A DNA stretch of 64,000 nucleotides from NCBI GenBank assembly GCA_013400115.1, contig VXBP01002280.1:337196-401195 (forward strand), written 5' to 3'. Source of the stretch: Rhinopomastus cyanomelas (Eukaryota; Chordata; Aves; Bucerotiformes; Rhinopomastidae). Below, piece by piece: positions 28,001 through 40,000 of this stretch (positions are counted from its first letter, which is position 1; every line of letters begins with the position of its first letter). Position numbers and translations under genes: made by a program. The notes beneath the pieces were generated by a model. The model saw only the letters and a program-made list of their open reading frames with translations, was not told the origin of the DNA and searched no databases.

Positions 28001-31000
28001 CCACTGTGCCACAGGAGCGGCTGTTCAGCAAGGGCAAGCTGAGGCATGCTGGAGCCATTTGAATGTAGGATATGAAGGGGCTCTGAGTCAATCCTTTCCC
28101 TGTTGTGAATCTGTAAAGACAGACCTATTGTGGGAAGGGTTCCAGACTTGACAAGAAGGCAGAACCAGCAAGTACGGTTTGTGGAAATGGCAGAAGTGGA
28201 GCTATCCTGGACTTACGACGCATAGAATCAGCAGTGCGTCAAACAAACTCTTGCAATGGTTTGTCCCCATTTACTGAAGGTTTGATCTGTTCTAGCCTGC
28301 TGCTAAGGTACTCACTTTTCTTTCCTTAATAGTTACAAGGCTTGTTTTGCTTTTCTCCTTAGCAGATTGATACTCTGTTCTTATTGTCTGACCAAATTAT
28401 AGGGATGTGGAATATACTTATAATCTTGCTCATGCATCTAGATTTTCTATCTGTGTGTGCTCATAGACATATTTCAAAAGGAATCTTTACCAGTGCTAGT
28501 TCTCTTCTGGGTCATACAAGGTCCTTTTTAGACTGTGCTCCTCCAGCACTAGAGACTGTGGTTGCTCTTACACGAGGTGGGCTTATTTTATACAACAGAG
28601 TGGGAAGAACTCTGAAGCTGGTCTTTCTCACTGGGAAACTCAGCAAAGAGCGTGCAGCTGTGGCACAGGGGAGCTGACAGTCACTGCCCTTGCCACTTGC
28701 ACATCCTTCAAAGTTACTGCTTAAAGGCCTCTTTGCTCCTTGTATCCTTTTCCTGTACTCCTCGAAAAATCTCAACCTCTGTCATTGAGCACTTAAAGCA
28801 AGAATAGATGCTGTTCAGAGACTCACAGAAAATTTGCAAATTACAAATAATTATACAGCACTGTAAAGCAGAATTGTAGCAAGTCTGACATTTCTGACTG
28901 ACTTTTTTCCTTTCCTTGCTTCACATGGTAAGCTCTAACTGTTATTGTGCAACTACAGCACACTAAAGCACTATGACTCTCACTCTGTGCAGATAGAGTT
29001 CATATGCTTTACCTGCTCTTCGTTGTATTTGTCTTGAAGCATCATCTGGACTTTTTCCAAATTGCACTTCACTTCCTTCAGCTTTGAGGAAAGAGCCTCT
29101 GTCTCTTCTTGGTCATCTGCACTATCTCCACAATCTTCCAGTAAAGAAAGCACCTTTTGTTCAATCTCTGATAACCTCACCTAGAAGGGACAGCAGCCAA
29201 TTATACATTCTTACAAGACTTCTTTCCTGATAATATTCTGAAGTTAATGCTCACACTTCCCCTGTCTGAAAACACTACAAATGTACAGGCAAGAAGAGAA
29301 ATAGCTGCAAAGCACCTCCATTTTCTCCAACATAGCATTTTTTTGTTCCAAACAATGAAATACACTTTATACAGTATTACTCTTAAAACCGTTTCAAACA
29401 ACAGCCTCTTCAGAAAGTTTTATTGGCTCAGACAGGGAGTAATAAAAAAGGAGAACGAAAGTAACAGACTTCATTTGGATGCATCCAAGAAGACAACACA
29501 CGCCAACAGGGGAGGAGGCAGGGCACAAACTGATCACATCAGCCTTTGGGAGGAAAGGTGCTGAATTACAAAGCACAGTGACATCACCATGTGTCAGCCA
29601 GGCCATTATAAATTGTTGAGATCTGTTTTTTTGTGAATCAAAGTGCATTTCTGCATTACTTTAAACACATGTTGTTAAGGTGAGTGTAGAGATGAGTATC
29701 ATGTCAACCCCAATCAGCTGCAGTAAATGAACTGCTTTGTATCATAGTCTGTATCTAGAGACTGTTTTTGCTTTGTGCTATGTATATTTTTCTGTGTAGC
29801 TCTTAACTAGGTTAGAATAACCTCCCCTCTCCCACACCAAATTAATGTCTTAACATTGATCCAAACTGTTAAAAACCAATAGGAACCCAGTAGGACTTAG
29901 AGCTGCCTGAAGGCTGCATGTGTTTACTGCTTGGAACTGCTGAAGCCTAGTCTGACACAAATGCTGAATGGGATCCAGACACAGGCAGCTCCTTAGGTGC
30001 ATTTGGGATCCTAATTCCCACAGAGTTCAGCACCAGAGCACTTGGCTGAATCACAGCCTAAACCCAGAAGCACTTGCTGGCATGGACTCAGTTCCTATCA
30101 AAAAAAACCCCACCCACCACTACCACCAAAACAGCTGAAAATGTCTCCTCGTAATTTAAAATAGGGACATTTCGGAATTGGCTCCTTCATGGGGAGTGCA
30201 GTTTGTTGCTTTAGATAGACTCAGAGCTCAAAGCAAACTGGTAGACCAGAATGGCACCACAGATACTCAAAGTGGCATGCCTGCACGCCAGAGAAAGCAA
30301 GCCTCATGCCAAGACTCCCATCCATCCCAGCCTCCATGACAGCATTAGTTCCCTCTACCTGTTTTCACCAGCAGCGATCACCTACACCTCTCCACTGCCA
30401 CCAGGGGCAAGAGGAATATGGTTGTAGGTCCAAATACCATCACTGCTCACAAAGGGCACGGGAAAAGTCCCTGTCCTCCTACCTATGCCAGCAGACTTTT
30501 GCAAAAAGTGCAAAAGAAGAAATTGCTGGCTTGGAAGCTACCTTAGACCACTCTTGTAAATCACTTTGACAAAAACAGAAAGCAAAATTCNNNNNNNNNN
30601 NNNNNNNNNNNNNNNNNNNNNNNNNNNNNNNNNNNNNNNNNNNNNNNNNNNNNNNNNNNNNNNNNNNNNNNNNNNNNNNNNNNNNNNNNNNNNNNNNNNN
30701 NNNNNNNNNNNNNNNNNNNNNNNNNNNNNNNNNNNNNNNNNNNNNNNNNNNNNNNNNNNNNNNNNNNNNNNNNNNNNNNNNNNNNNNNNNNNNNNNNNNN
30801 NNNNNNNNNNNNNNNNNNNNNNNNNNNNNNNNNNNNNNNNNNNNNNNNNNNNNNNNNNNNNNNNNNNNNNNNNNNNNNNNNNNNNNNNNNNNNNNNNNNN
30901 NNNNNNNNNNNNNNNNNNNNNNNNNNNNNNNNNNNNNNNNNNNNNNNNNNNNNNNNNNNNNNNNNNNNNNNNNNNNNNNNNNNNNNNNNNNNNNNNNNNN

Positions 31001-34000
31001 NNNNNNNNNNNNNNNNNNNNNNNNNNNNNNNNNNNNNNNNNNNNNNNNNNNNNNNNNNNNNNNNNNNNNNNNNNNNAAAATTCCTTTCTTTCTATCTGAT
31101 TAATCATGATTGGGATCAAAAACTGTTACCTTTTAAGAGAGGACTGAATGTACAGTGAGCCAGGTTTTGCAAAAAAATGCAAAGAAAAACAAAGCTTTAG
31201 AAGCACTAAAGAATTCTATCTATGTACCCCGAATGCATAATGATACCAACTCTAAAAATAGGTATTTTAACAAAGTCCTCAGAATGCTGCCCCTGAAAGT
31301 GAAGCCAAGTTTTTGCCTGTGTTCTGCGCAGGGTGATGAAGCAATTAAGCGAGGTGAGGAGAAGCAGCAAGCACAGCTTTTCTGCCTACACACCCTGAAG
31401 AGGGACAACTTGTTGGGATGGCAGCAGTAAACTGACCGCTCTGTCTTACCTGGCAATCGGCCAGCTCCAGTTCCACCATCTGCTGCATTTTGGGGGTCTG
31501 GGTGTCTGACCTCAGGGATACTTTAGTTTTGTCTAGCCATTGCTCCAGCTCAGCAACCTGGGCCTGGCACACCTGGAGGATTGTTTCCGGCTCAGGTCTA
31601 CCTCCATCCACAGCTTCCTCTGAACCTGCCACGTTCCCTTGAGAGCCCAGGGTGGCAGTGGGGACAGGAGACGGCTTGTCGCTCTGAAGCAAAGCACATG
31701 AAAGAAACATGGTTATCTGTCTGGTTTTTTCCCTTGTTTCCCCTCCCTTAACCAGTGGGAAATGTTTAGCTTTCGCACGCACAGAGCTCTGAAACCACTC
31801 TGCCGCCACCGTGTTACCAGATTAAAAAAAAAACAACAGCAGCAAAAAAGCAAAAGAAAGGAAAACTCAGCAGGCAGGCGATCTGGGATCTGGTGTAACA
31901 GGTTTCCAGGCAGCATTTGCATCCACACAGGTACACCTGAGCGCAGGAAGATGACGACTCACCATTACCCAGTTCTCCCCTGAGGAGAGGTGTTTTCCCC
32001 CGGGAGCTGAATGTCAGAGCAGTGCGGTTTAAAGCTGCAAAGCAAGATGTTGGGCAGCTCTTGCAAGCTACTTGCGCGTGTGCAGTTCCAAATACCCTTA
32101 ATTCAGGATCTAGGTCACATGGTGTATATTCACGTATGCCTCATGCTATTCTTTCTTATTTGCCCTCCTTTAAGAAGCAATACTACACACTTCTGTAGTA
32201 CTGGGAAATCTAAAGGAGTTGGAGATACCAGCTCCTCAGCCAGACATTGGTACTGCAGTAAACCTTATCTGCTTCCTTTACAGAAGCAGGAACTCAAATA
32301 TGTAGTCAAATTACTTGGATACAATAAACCAGTATAATTTGCACAGCTGTTCATACATGCATCATGAGTTCATGTGCCAAGACAGAGACCATGAGGGCAT
32401 CACAAAGTGGACAGACAGTAGAATTACTGAATGGCTTGGGTTGGAAGGAAACTTGAAATTCATGTCAACCCCCCTGCTCTGAGCAGGGACATCTCCAACT
32501 AGATAGCTCAACCACTCAGGCTCAGCTGAATCACTCTCTGTGCTTAGGTACTGCAGTGACTACATCTCCTGCAGCTGCTAAGGGAGCTTGGAAGGTTTGT
32601 CCTATGAGGACAGGCTGAGTGAGCTGGGGTTGTTCAACCCAAAGAAAAGAAGGGTCCAGGGGGACCTGATAGCGATCTGCTTGTACCTGAAGGAGGCCTA
32701 CAAGAAAGCTGGACAGGGACCCTTTACAAAGACCTGTAGTGACAGGATGAGGGGCAATGGTTTCAAATTAGAGAAGGGTAGATATAAATTGGATGTTAGG
32801 AAGAAATTACTTAGCCGGAGTGGGGTTGAACACTGGAACTGGTTGCCCAGGGAGGTAGCTGAGGCCCCATCCCTGGAGATATTCAAGTGAGGCTGAACAA
32901 GACTCTGGGCAACCTGATCTATTGACCCTGCTCACTGCAGCAAGGTTTGACTACATTACCTTTGGAGGTCTCTTCCCACCTGTGTGATTCTATGTCTTGT
33001 GCATGCAGAGACCAACAGCAACACAGTGCAGCAGAGAGAAAACCCACGGAGATCTTGCAGACACTTATGTTGTACATAATACACTGACCCTAGGCTATTT
33101 CTCATAACATTAATATAGACATATTGTGCTCCTGGCTGGGTTTTAATAGTTTGCAATGGTTTATTTTAATGATAAATTAAAGGTTAAGCATAATGAAAGA
33201 AGTTGGGGGAAATGGGTGGCAGCTGATGCTGCCCTAGGCAATGATGGATTATATATTCTTCGACATCCTAAACTTAGGAATAGCTGAGGCTACTCTGTTA
33301 CCAATTTGCCACTCATGGCCTTACTGGAGCATTCATGCCCGTCTCCATACACTCTTTTGTATATAATCTATACGCTGCTGGCACTCCTCCCTTACTTGTG
33401 TACACTGTCTACAAACCAGCAACATATGAGAGGGTCAATCTCTTTAATTTCTCCTTTAACTGCCTCATAAAATATCCCATAGTTGATGTATGTTTACATC
33501 ACTTGAACTCCTCCACTGATGCCCATATGAACGCCAGCATCCTACTTCCTGAAAATACACCATTTTGTTCTCTAGTAAACTCTGTTTTCAATCACAGATT
33601 CACAGAATGGTAGGTGTTGGATTGGACCTCTAGTCCAACTCCCAAAGCAAAACATATTTATTGTCACCCAAAGCAGCAATATGAAGAGTCCCACAAAGGT
33701 CTGTAGGTATCCTATCATATCACAAGTACTACAACAAGCTTCAGTAGCATCACTGCAATGGCCTCTGCCCACTAGGTAGGTTATACAATAAGCTCAGAAG
33801 ATCATGCTGTCCAGCTTTAGGCATGCAAACTCACCATAGCCTGACTGCCATCATCTCTGCCAAGGCCTCCAGTGCTCTCCAAAGTTGGCACTGATGTTTC
33901 CTCACGATGTTTACTATGTGATTCTATAATCTCATCAGTGTCCTGTAGAGAGAGAGAGAGAGGCAACAGTTGAAGTATTTGTATCACTGTTATTGTAGAT

Positions 34001-37000
34001 GTAGAACTTAGGAACATGGCTTAGCAGTAGACTCGGCATTGTTGGGTTAATGGTTAGACTCAAATATCTTAAAAGTCATAAATTATTCTATTATTCTACA
34101 ATTATTGCTTTGTTATGCTAGACAAGCTTCAAAGGGCAGCAGCCACTCAATCTATAGTGGTCATGTGTGGCCCAAGAATATTCATAGACAGTTCTCACAA
34201 CATCAATACACAGAAAAAACCAGTTACAGCTCTCAATAGGATTATTGCTACACCATGAAGAATAGAGCAGAATGCCACCAAAATCATCACCAATTGAGTG
34301 TCTTAGATACTGATCTCATGCGCAAAGAGAATCTCTTCCAGAAATCTTCCCCTAAAAAACTGTACATTTTACAGTCTTTTCAGGGATTAGCGAAACAAAC
34401 TGCGGCTACCAAATGAGCATTTCTAGTTTGGGGGTTTTTATCAGGCTAGAAGAAATTGATACAGAATCATTTAAGACAGAAAAGACCATTAAGGTCATTA
34501 TGTCCTGCCAATTTGTGCTACAGGAAAAGACATTTTAAATGGCAAGATTTAATGAGATATGGAAGACAGAGGACCAGAATAAAGCCATCATGTCCTCATT
34601 TCTACACTTCTGTTGCTTGTGTATATCTTTTCTGCAAAGATGAGTTCCCGTCCCCATGGTGATAAATGTGTATGCATTACCTGAATGATGCCATCCGACA
34701 AAGTACCAGAAGACCAGGAGGATGTGCTGTCTTCCTTGTGCCTCTTATCATCTTTGTCTGGAGCTGTACTTCCCTTTGAAAGTAGGAACAGCTCAGCATT
34801 AGCCCGTGAAAAGGAAGCTCAGATATTCCTTCTAGCTGTGTACCACTGCAAACCTTTAGAGCCATTTTGCTTTATTTCTGTGTTATCTTTATTGTTTCCC
34901 AAGTCCCACCTCACCTATCACCTCTTTGCCCCATCACCTTTTGATCCTTTTGGCAAGGATGTAGCAAAAAGGCTATTTAAAATCCATAGAAAAGACTTCA
35001 GAGAAATGGGGATTCTTCAAAACTTGGTTGAGGTCACAGTTCCTCCCAGGAGATGCAGATGACAGTAGCTGGTTACTGTCAGTGCAGACAGCATGCAAAC
35101 TGCTGTGTAAGTGGGTGGCTAGGCTACAAGCCCATCAGCACTTCTGTACATTCCTCATTTCATTCAAATACATACCATTTAGTCCATAGAGTGCAGAAGG
35201 TTTCATGGATTATTTTTTAATTTTCCAAAAGCTATTAACTTCAAATTTGCTCCTCTGCAGTTCACCTGGGCATGTAGACTCCTCACTATCAGACCAACTT
35301 CTTGAACAGCATCTTCCAGATTCTCTCATTCTTCCAGAAATCTCTCCTATCTTACACTAATTTCCAATAGTCTAATTTGGCCTGAATCACACTCTCATAT
35401 TTAAACATCGGTATTTAAGCCCTAATTTTGCCACTACTGCTTCCATAAAGGCAGTATTACTGTATAAGCAGGTATAAATGTGTACTCTAAGTACACACAA
35501 CACACAGTGTGTACTATTGTTAGACTGGCTTGAGTGCAATCTCTTAGTATCCAGGAGTGATAACAGATAATTCAACTTATTCTGAGCATTTACACATTTT
35601 TCATAATTTGTCATGTACCAAAAATCTGGTCTCTTACGTACATAGCTGTGTATATAAGTTATACACTGAACTCACTCTGCTGTGGAAAGAAGAGTCTTCT
35701 AATTCTTCATCTAAGGAAGGCAGAAGAGACAGCATTCCTCTTTTTTTCAGCTACAAAAAATACACACAAGAAGACAGCCCAATTATTCATGACAAGAACA
35801 GTAAAAGCCTCTTCTACCTGTAAACCAATAGTTAACACTTGGAGTTCAGTTTTGGAGAAGGACTGTACATCTGCCACCCTACAGAGAAGTAATTAAAAGC
35901 TGCAGGCATTAAGTACCCTTGAAAATTGTGACTTTTCTGTATGCCAGAATGTTTTAACATCACAGCTACAATTGGAACAAGTTTCATTTAGCTCCATGAA
36001 AACAATTTACTTAAAATCCCCAAACAACTGATAAATCAAAAAATCTATACATCAGGCATTTTGTTGATGATTGCTTGATGGAAACTTTATGTTGCATCTG
36101 CTCATGCTAAAAACCAGCCACTTTCTCTTAGAAATGCATCATACTGAGTCCTTCTGGGGCCATTTGGAAGCACAAAAGGGAGGAGAAGCAGTGTTGACTC
36201 ACAGCAGCAGGGTGCTCCTCTCTCACATGCCACTTCTCCTGGAGAAAGGCGGGCTATCTACCTTCCCTCTTTGGCTTTCAGGCAAGCGATCACAACACAG
36301 TGTTCCACTTACCTGCTGACCAGAAACATCAGTCTCAATCAAGTCACTTTGTGCTGATATGGAGACCGTAGGGTCATCTCCTGATCCAGGCATTTCTTGC
36401 TGTAGGCGCTGGTGAAGGTCAGACATTGAATTCTTCATCCTGGTAAGGGTGTCTTCTTTTCTTTGACGCAGCTTTATGATTTCTTCTTTTACAGCTTCCA
36501 TTTCTCCCTAAGGAGCAACAATTTCTGTAAATACTCATTTTTCTTATATCAACAAACAGCAATGTAACAGATGATACAAAGTAATGGATCTTACTGGGAC
36601 TGGGGCTATTTCCCCTTTTGCCTTTTTCTGGGCATTGGGACAGTTCCCCATTCTCACTGCAGAAGATGCCCAGATACATGCAAAACAACAGCAACAGGTT
36701 CAGCTCAGGACAGCACTTGCCACCTGTAATGCAGTAGTGGGTAGTCTGGACGGAAACATGGAAGGCTGGACAATGAATTCTAAGTAGGTCTTGCATAGTC
36801 ATGGGAAAATGAGTTTCCTTCAGGACAGAGGGAATGCAGCTGGGCTACATTACTCTGTGTGTCGGAGCAAGTGATATTACTTCCAATCACCTCTGGAAAC
36901 CTGGCTCAAAACACTTAGGTTAGCCTTGATAACAGCAAAGAGAGTAACATGGGTAGCTCAGAGCTGCCTCTTTGCTGAAGCTGGCCTAAAAGAAACAAAC

Positions 37001-40000
37001 ACAAACCATCCAGTGGGTTTTAGTGACAAAACTATCCCATATCTTTGAGTGGGAGATTGGGAGCAGTGGTCACCAACAATGTACACAGAAAATATTAATG
37101 TTCAGCAGGGATTAAACAATAACCCAGGTAACTCTGCACTAACAAAGGGGAAAATAATCTCTCTGGGTCTCCACTCAGGCGATGACTCTTGCTCTAGCCA
37201 GTGTTTTGCCCTTATTGCTTTCTGCAGCGGCCTTTCCTTACCACCCAGACTCCATGTGAGCAAAGAAAGTACAAGAAATAACAGAGTAAGATAGGGCAAA
37301 GAACAAAATGCCTTATTCCCTTTATTAGTGAAAGTGCTAAGCTCTTTGAAGTGTTGTTGCTTACTCAGAAAACTGAAATATGCCTAAATATCCCACTGCA
37401 CACTGGGCTCAGTCCATCAGAGCAAGCTTTGATGCTAGACTTGAAATAACTTCACACTATGCTCTATCATTACTATGCAAGTAATAATCTGTGACAGATG
37501 AAAGCAGTAAGACTGCTGGTTCTCTCAAATGAAGAACAGCCATCCATGATAATTCAGCAGTTTTTTATAAATGTCCATTAAAAGCAGTACTTCTGTTTGT
37601 TCCACTGTAGGAGAAGATTTTACAGCATACATTTAGTAGCCACTGCTTTGCAAATTAACATAACCAAAAACCTCCTCAAAGCCAAAATCTTCATCTGAAG
37701 ACTCTCAAAGACATGGACAATTCCACTTCCCACTTCTATCCTGCAAATGTTACAACTGTGAAACAGATTTTCTTCTAAAACAAGAGCTATCCAACAGAAG
37801 GTCCTACAGTCAAAGACAAAACCAAGTAAGAATCAGGAACTGAGTCATGCTTAGTACTAGCCTCCAACACCCAACCACCTTAGAGTGGAGCAGCTATGTA
37901 CTTAGGAGCCTCTAAGTGATTATAGTTATTAGGCAAGCACAGCGTATGTGCATTACTTTATTGTGAGTGACTGCAAAAAGCTGAGCATTTCAGAAGTGCT
38001 TTAGAAATAGTTATTACACTTAATCAGCCATTTCCTGATTCCTGCAGTGCTGTCCTTTGAATACATATTATTTTTTATTAAATAATCAATTCATCCATTA
38101 CAGAAAGCAGCTGATTGTGGAGAGAAAAGAAACACATTTATCAGTTAATGAAAACATTGTGCTGGTGAGGACAAGGAACAGAGTCTAAAGAATCTAACTC
38201 TAACCAGAATCATTGAAAGTACCATTGCATGGTTAGTGATCAGAAACGGACTCTGTTCTCTACTCCTGAATTATTTCAAGTTTCTACATCAACAACATGA
38301 GCTGGGTACAGGCAGGCTATAAGTGCTACATGTTGTCACACCAAAACAGCAGTCTAAATCTTCCTTAGAAGACATGAGAGAGAAAACAATGAAACTCACC
38401 TCTGGACAATGAACCTTTTGAGCCAGTTGTTGATCTTCATGTGATATTTCAACCAAGTGGTTCTTTAAGAACTGTTTCAACTTCTCAATTTCTTGGTCAC
38501 ATTCTTCTGATTTCTTTATAGCTTCCTGTGAAATAGTGATCCTCATAAGTAACTTTGAATTGAGTAGTACAGAAACAAACTAGTGAGATAAAATTTAGTA
38601 AGGTACCAAAAACTTGGACTGAAGCCTCCTTTGCACCTGCAGGTACATGTAAAATAAATGTGTTTGTTCTGATAAATGTACACAACCATATTCTCCCTAA
38701 GGTTATTACCTACTTACTACTATTACCTACAAACAAACTCCTCTGTCCATAAATCCAAGTCTGGTAGGTTATTGTTCCTAGGAGCAAAACTTTGCTTACT
38801 CCAGAGTAGAGCTATTAATTTGGCTATAAAACAGTCATGAAGAATATTTAATTACATTCACTATTGAAAAAAAAAGAAATAAAAAGAGAAATTACAGAAG
38901 TTTCTATCAAGTTAGAAATCCTACCCGGTTTGCATTGGTCCTCAGTTCTTTATAGCCAGCTAGTTCTGCACTGACCAAGAATGAACTGTGCTGGGGCAGA
39001 CACTGCAGCTTAGAGGACAAGCAAACCACAGTATCTGAAAATTTGAATACTTCCTATAAAATGATAAGTATTCTTTGTGTGAGCTTCCTCTTTTTCTGTG
39101 GCTTTTAGGGAAATGTACTGTATGTTTTAAACAGTCAAATTCACTTTTGCTCATTTGACAGTGACAGCAAAAATTTCACACCCCCCCCCCCCCGCTTTTA
39201 CTGATTGTGTGGGGAGATGGACGATTTCTATGCATAGTGTTCATACAGGTTTTAAAAGCTAGAAAAAACTGTTTTCCCCACTTAAAAAAAAAAAGCCAAA
39301 TTGGAGAGGAAGATATTTTATTACCACCTGTAATCTTAAGGCCATAAAGAAGCAGAGGAGGAAAAAAAAATAGTCTTCTGCTCAGTTTTAATGAGAAACT
39401 ACACGTTCTTCTAAAAGAGAAAAGATCTTACTCATACTTTTACTTACACAAGAATAGGACTGTTTAGTAATAGGTTAAATACATACTGCCTCAATTTTCC
39501 TTGGCTAACTAAACAATATGGTTATTTTTATACAGACTTCTGTCTTCTGTCACAGACCAATATATGAAAGTAGCCACTTGCCTCAAGGCAACTCATCTGT
39601 ACCCTGGATTCCACTGAGAGGCTAATGATCTTGTTTTATCCTTTTCCTAGCATAACATAAATTAAGCCACATATGTGCAACTGAATCTCTTCCTAAAAGC
39701 ATTGCCTCTTCTCAGTTATTTCCTGCTTAACATTTGCACTTTACTTTTCGTACTAGGGTAATACTAAAAGACCCACACATGGAAAAGCCCCTCCTGCCCC
39801 TAATGTATGTGCAGGCAGGTTTTGTATTCGTTATGGAAAAGCTGACTGAAAATGAGGACAGTAAATCATCAAATATGCAAACACTGCCATGGTCTCACAC
39901 AGAAAACTGGTAGAAGCAGCTGTGGCTTCCAGCTCCTCTTCCTAATGACGTTATTTAGGTAGTGATAGGTGTGGTACTTGACAGGCCATCATAAAAAACA

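Noticed and set aside
30538..31119. Long open frames over the N run
   Set aside because: Produced only by undetermined bases; no sequence there.
34685..35062. 125-codon plus-strand open frame
   Set aside because: Overlaps exon 19 in antisense; composition and content give no sign of a protein.
35265..35355. Possible 91-bp exon (…RSWSDSEESTCP) between exons 18 and 19
   Set aside because: Phase would fit, but the acceptor is weak and the resemblance to human PQSWSS is only three or four residues.
35818..35878. Exon-like piece with good acceptor and donor
   Set aside because: 61 bp; the only open frame (VADVQSFSKTELQ…) needs an entry phase that exon 17 does not supply, and it lacks similarity to human nesprin-2.
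36204..36239. 36-bp exon-like piece (EKWHVREEHPAA) with strong splice sites
   Set aside because: Phase-neutral but with no counterpart in human; likely a decoy, though a lineage-specific micro-exon is not excluded.
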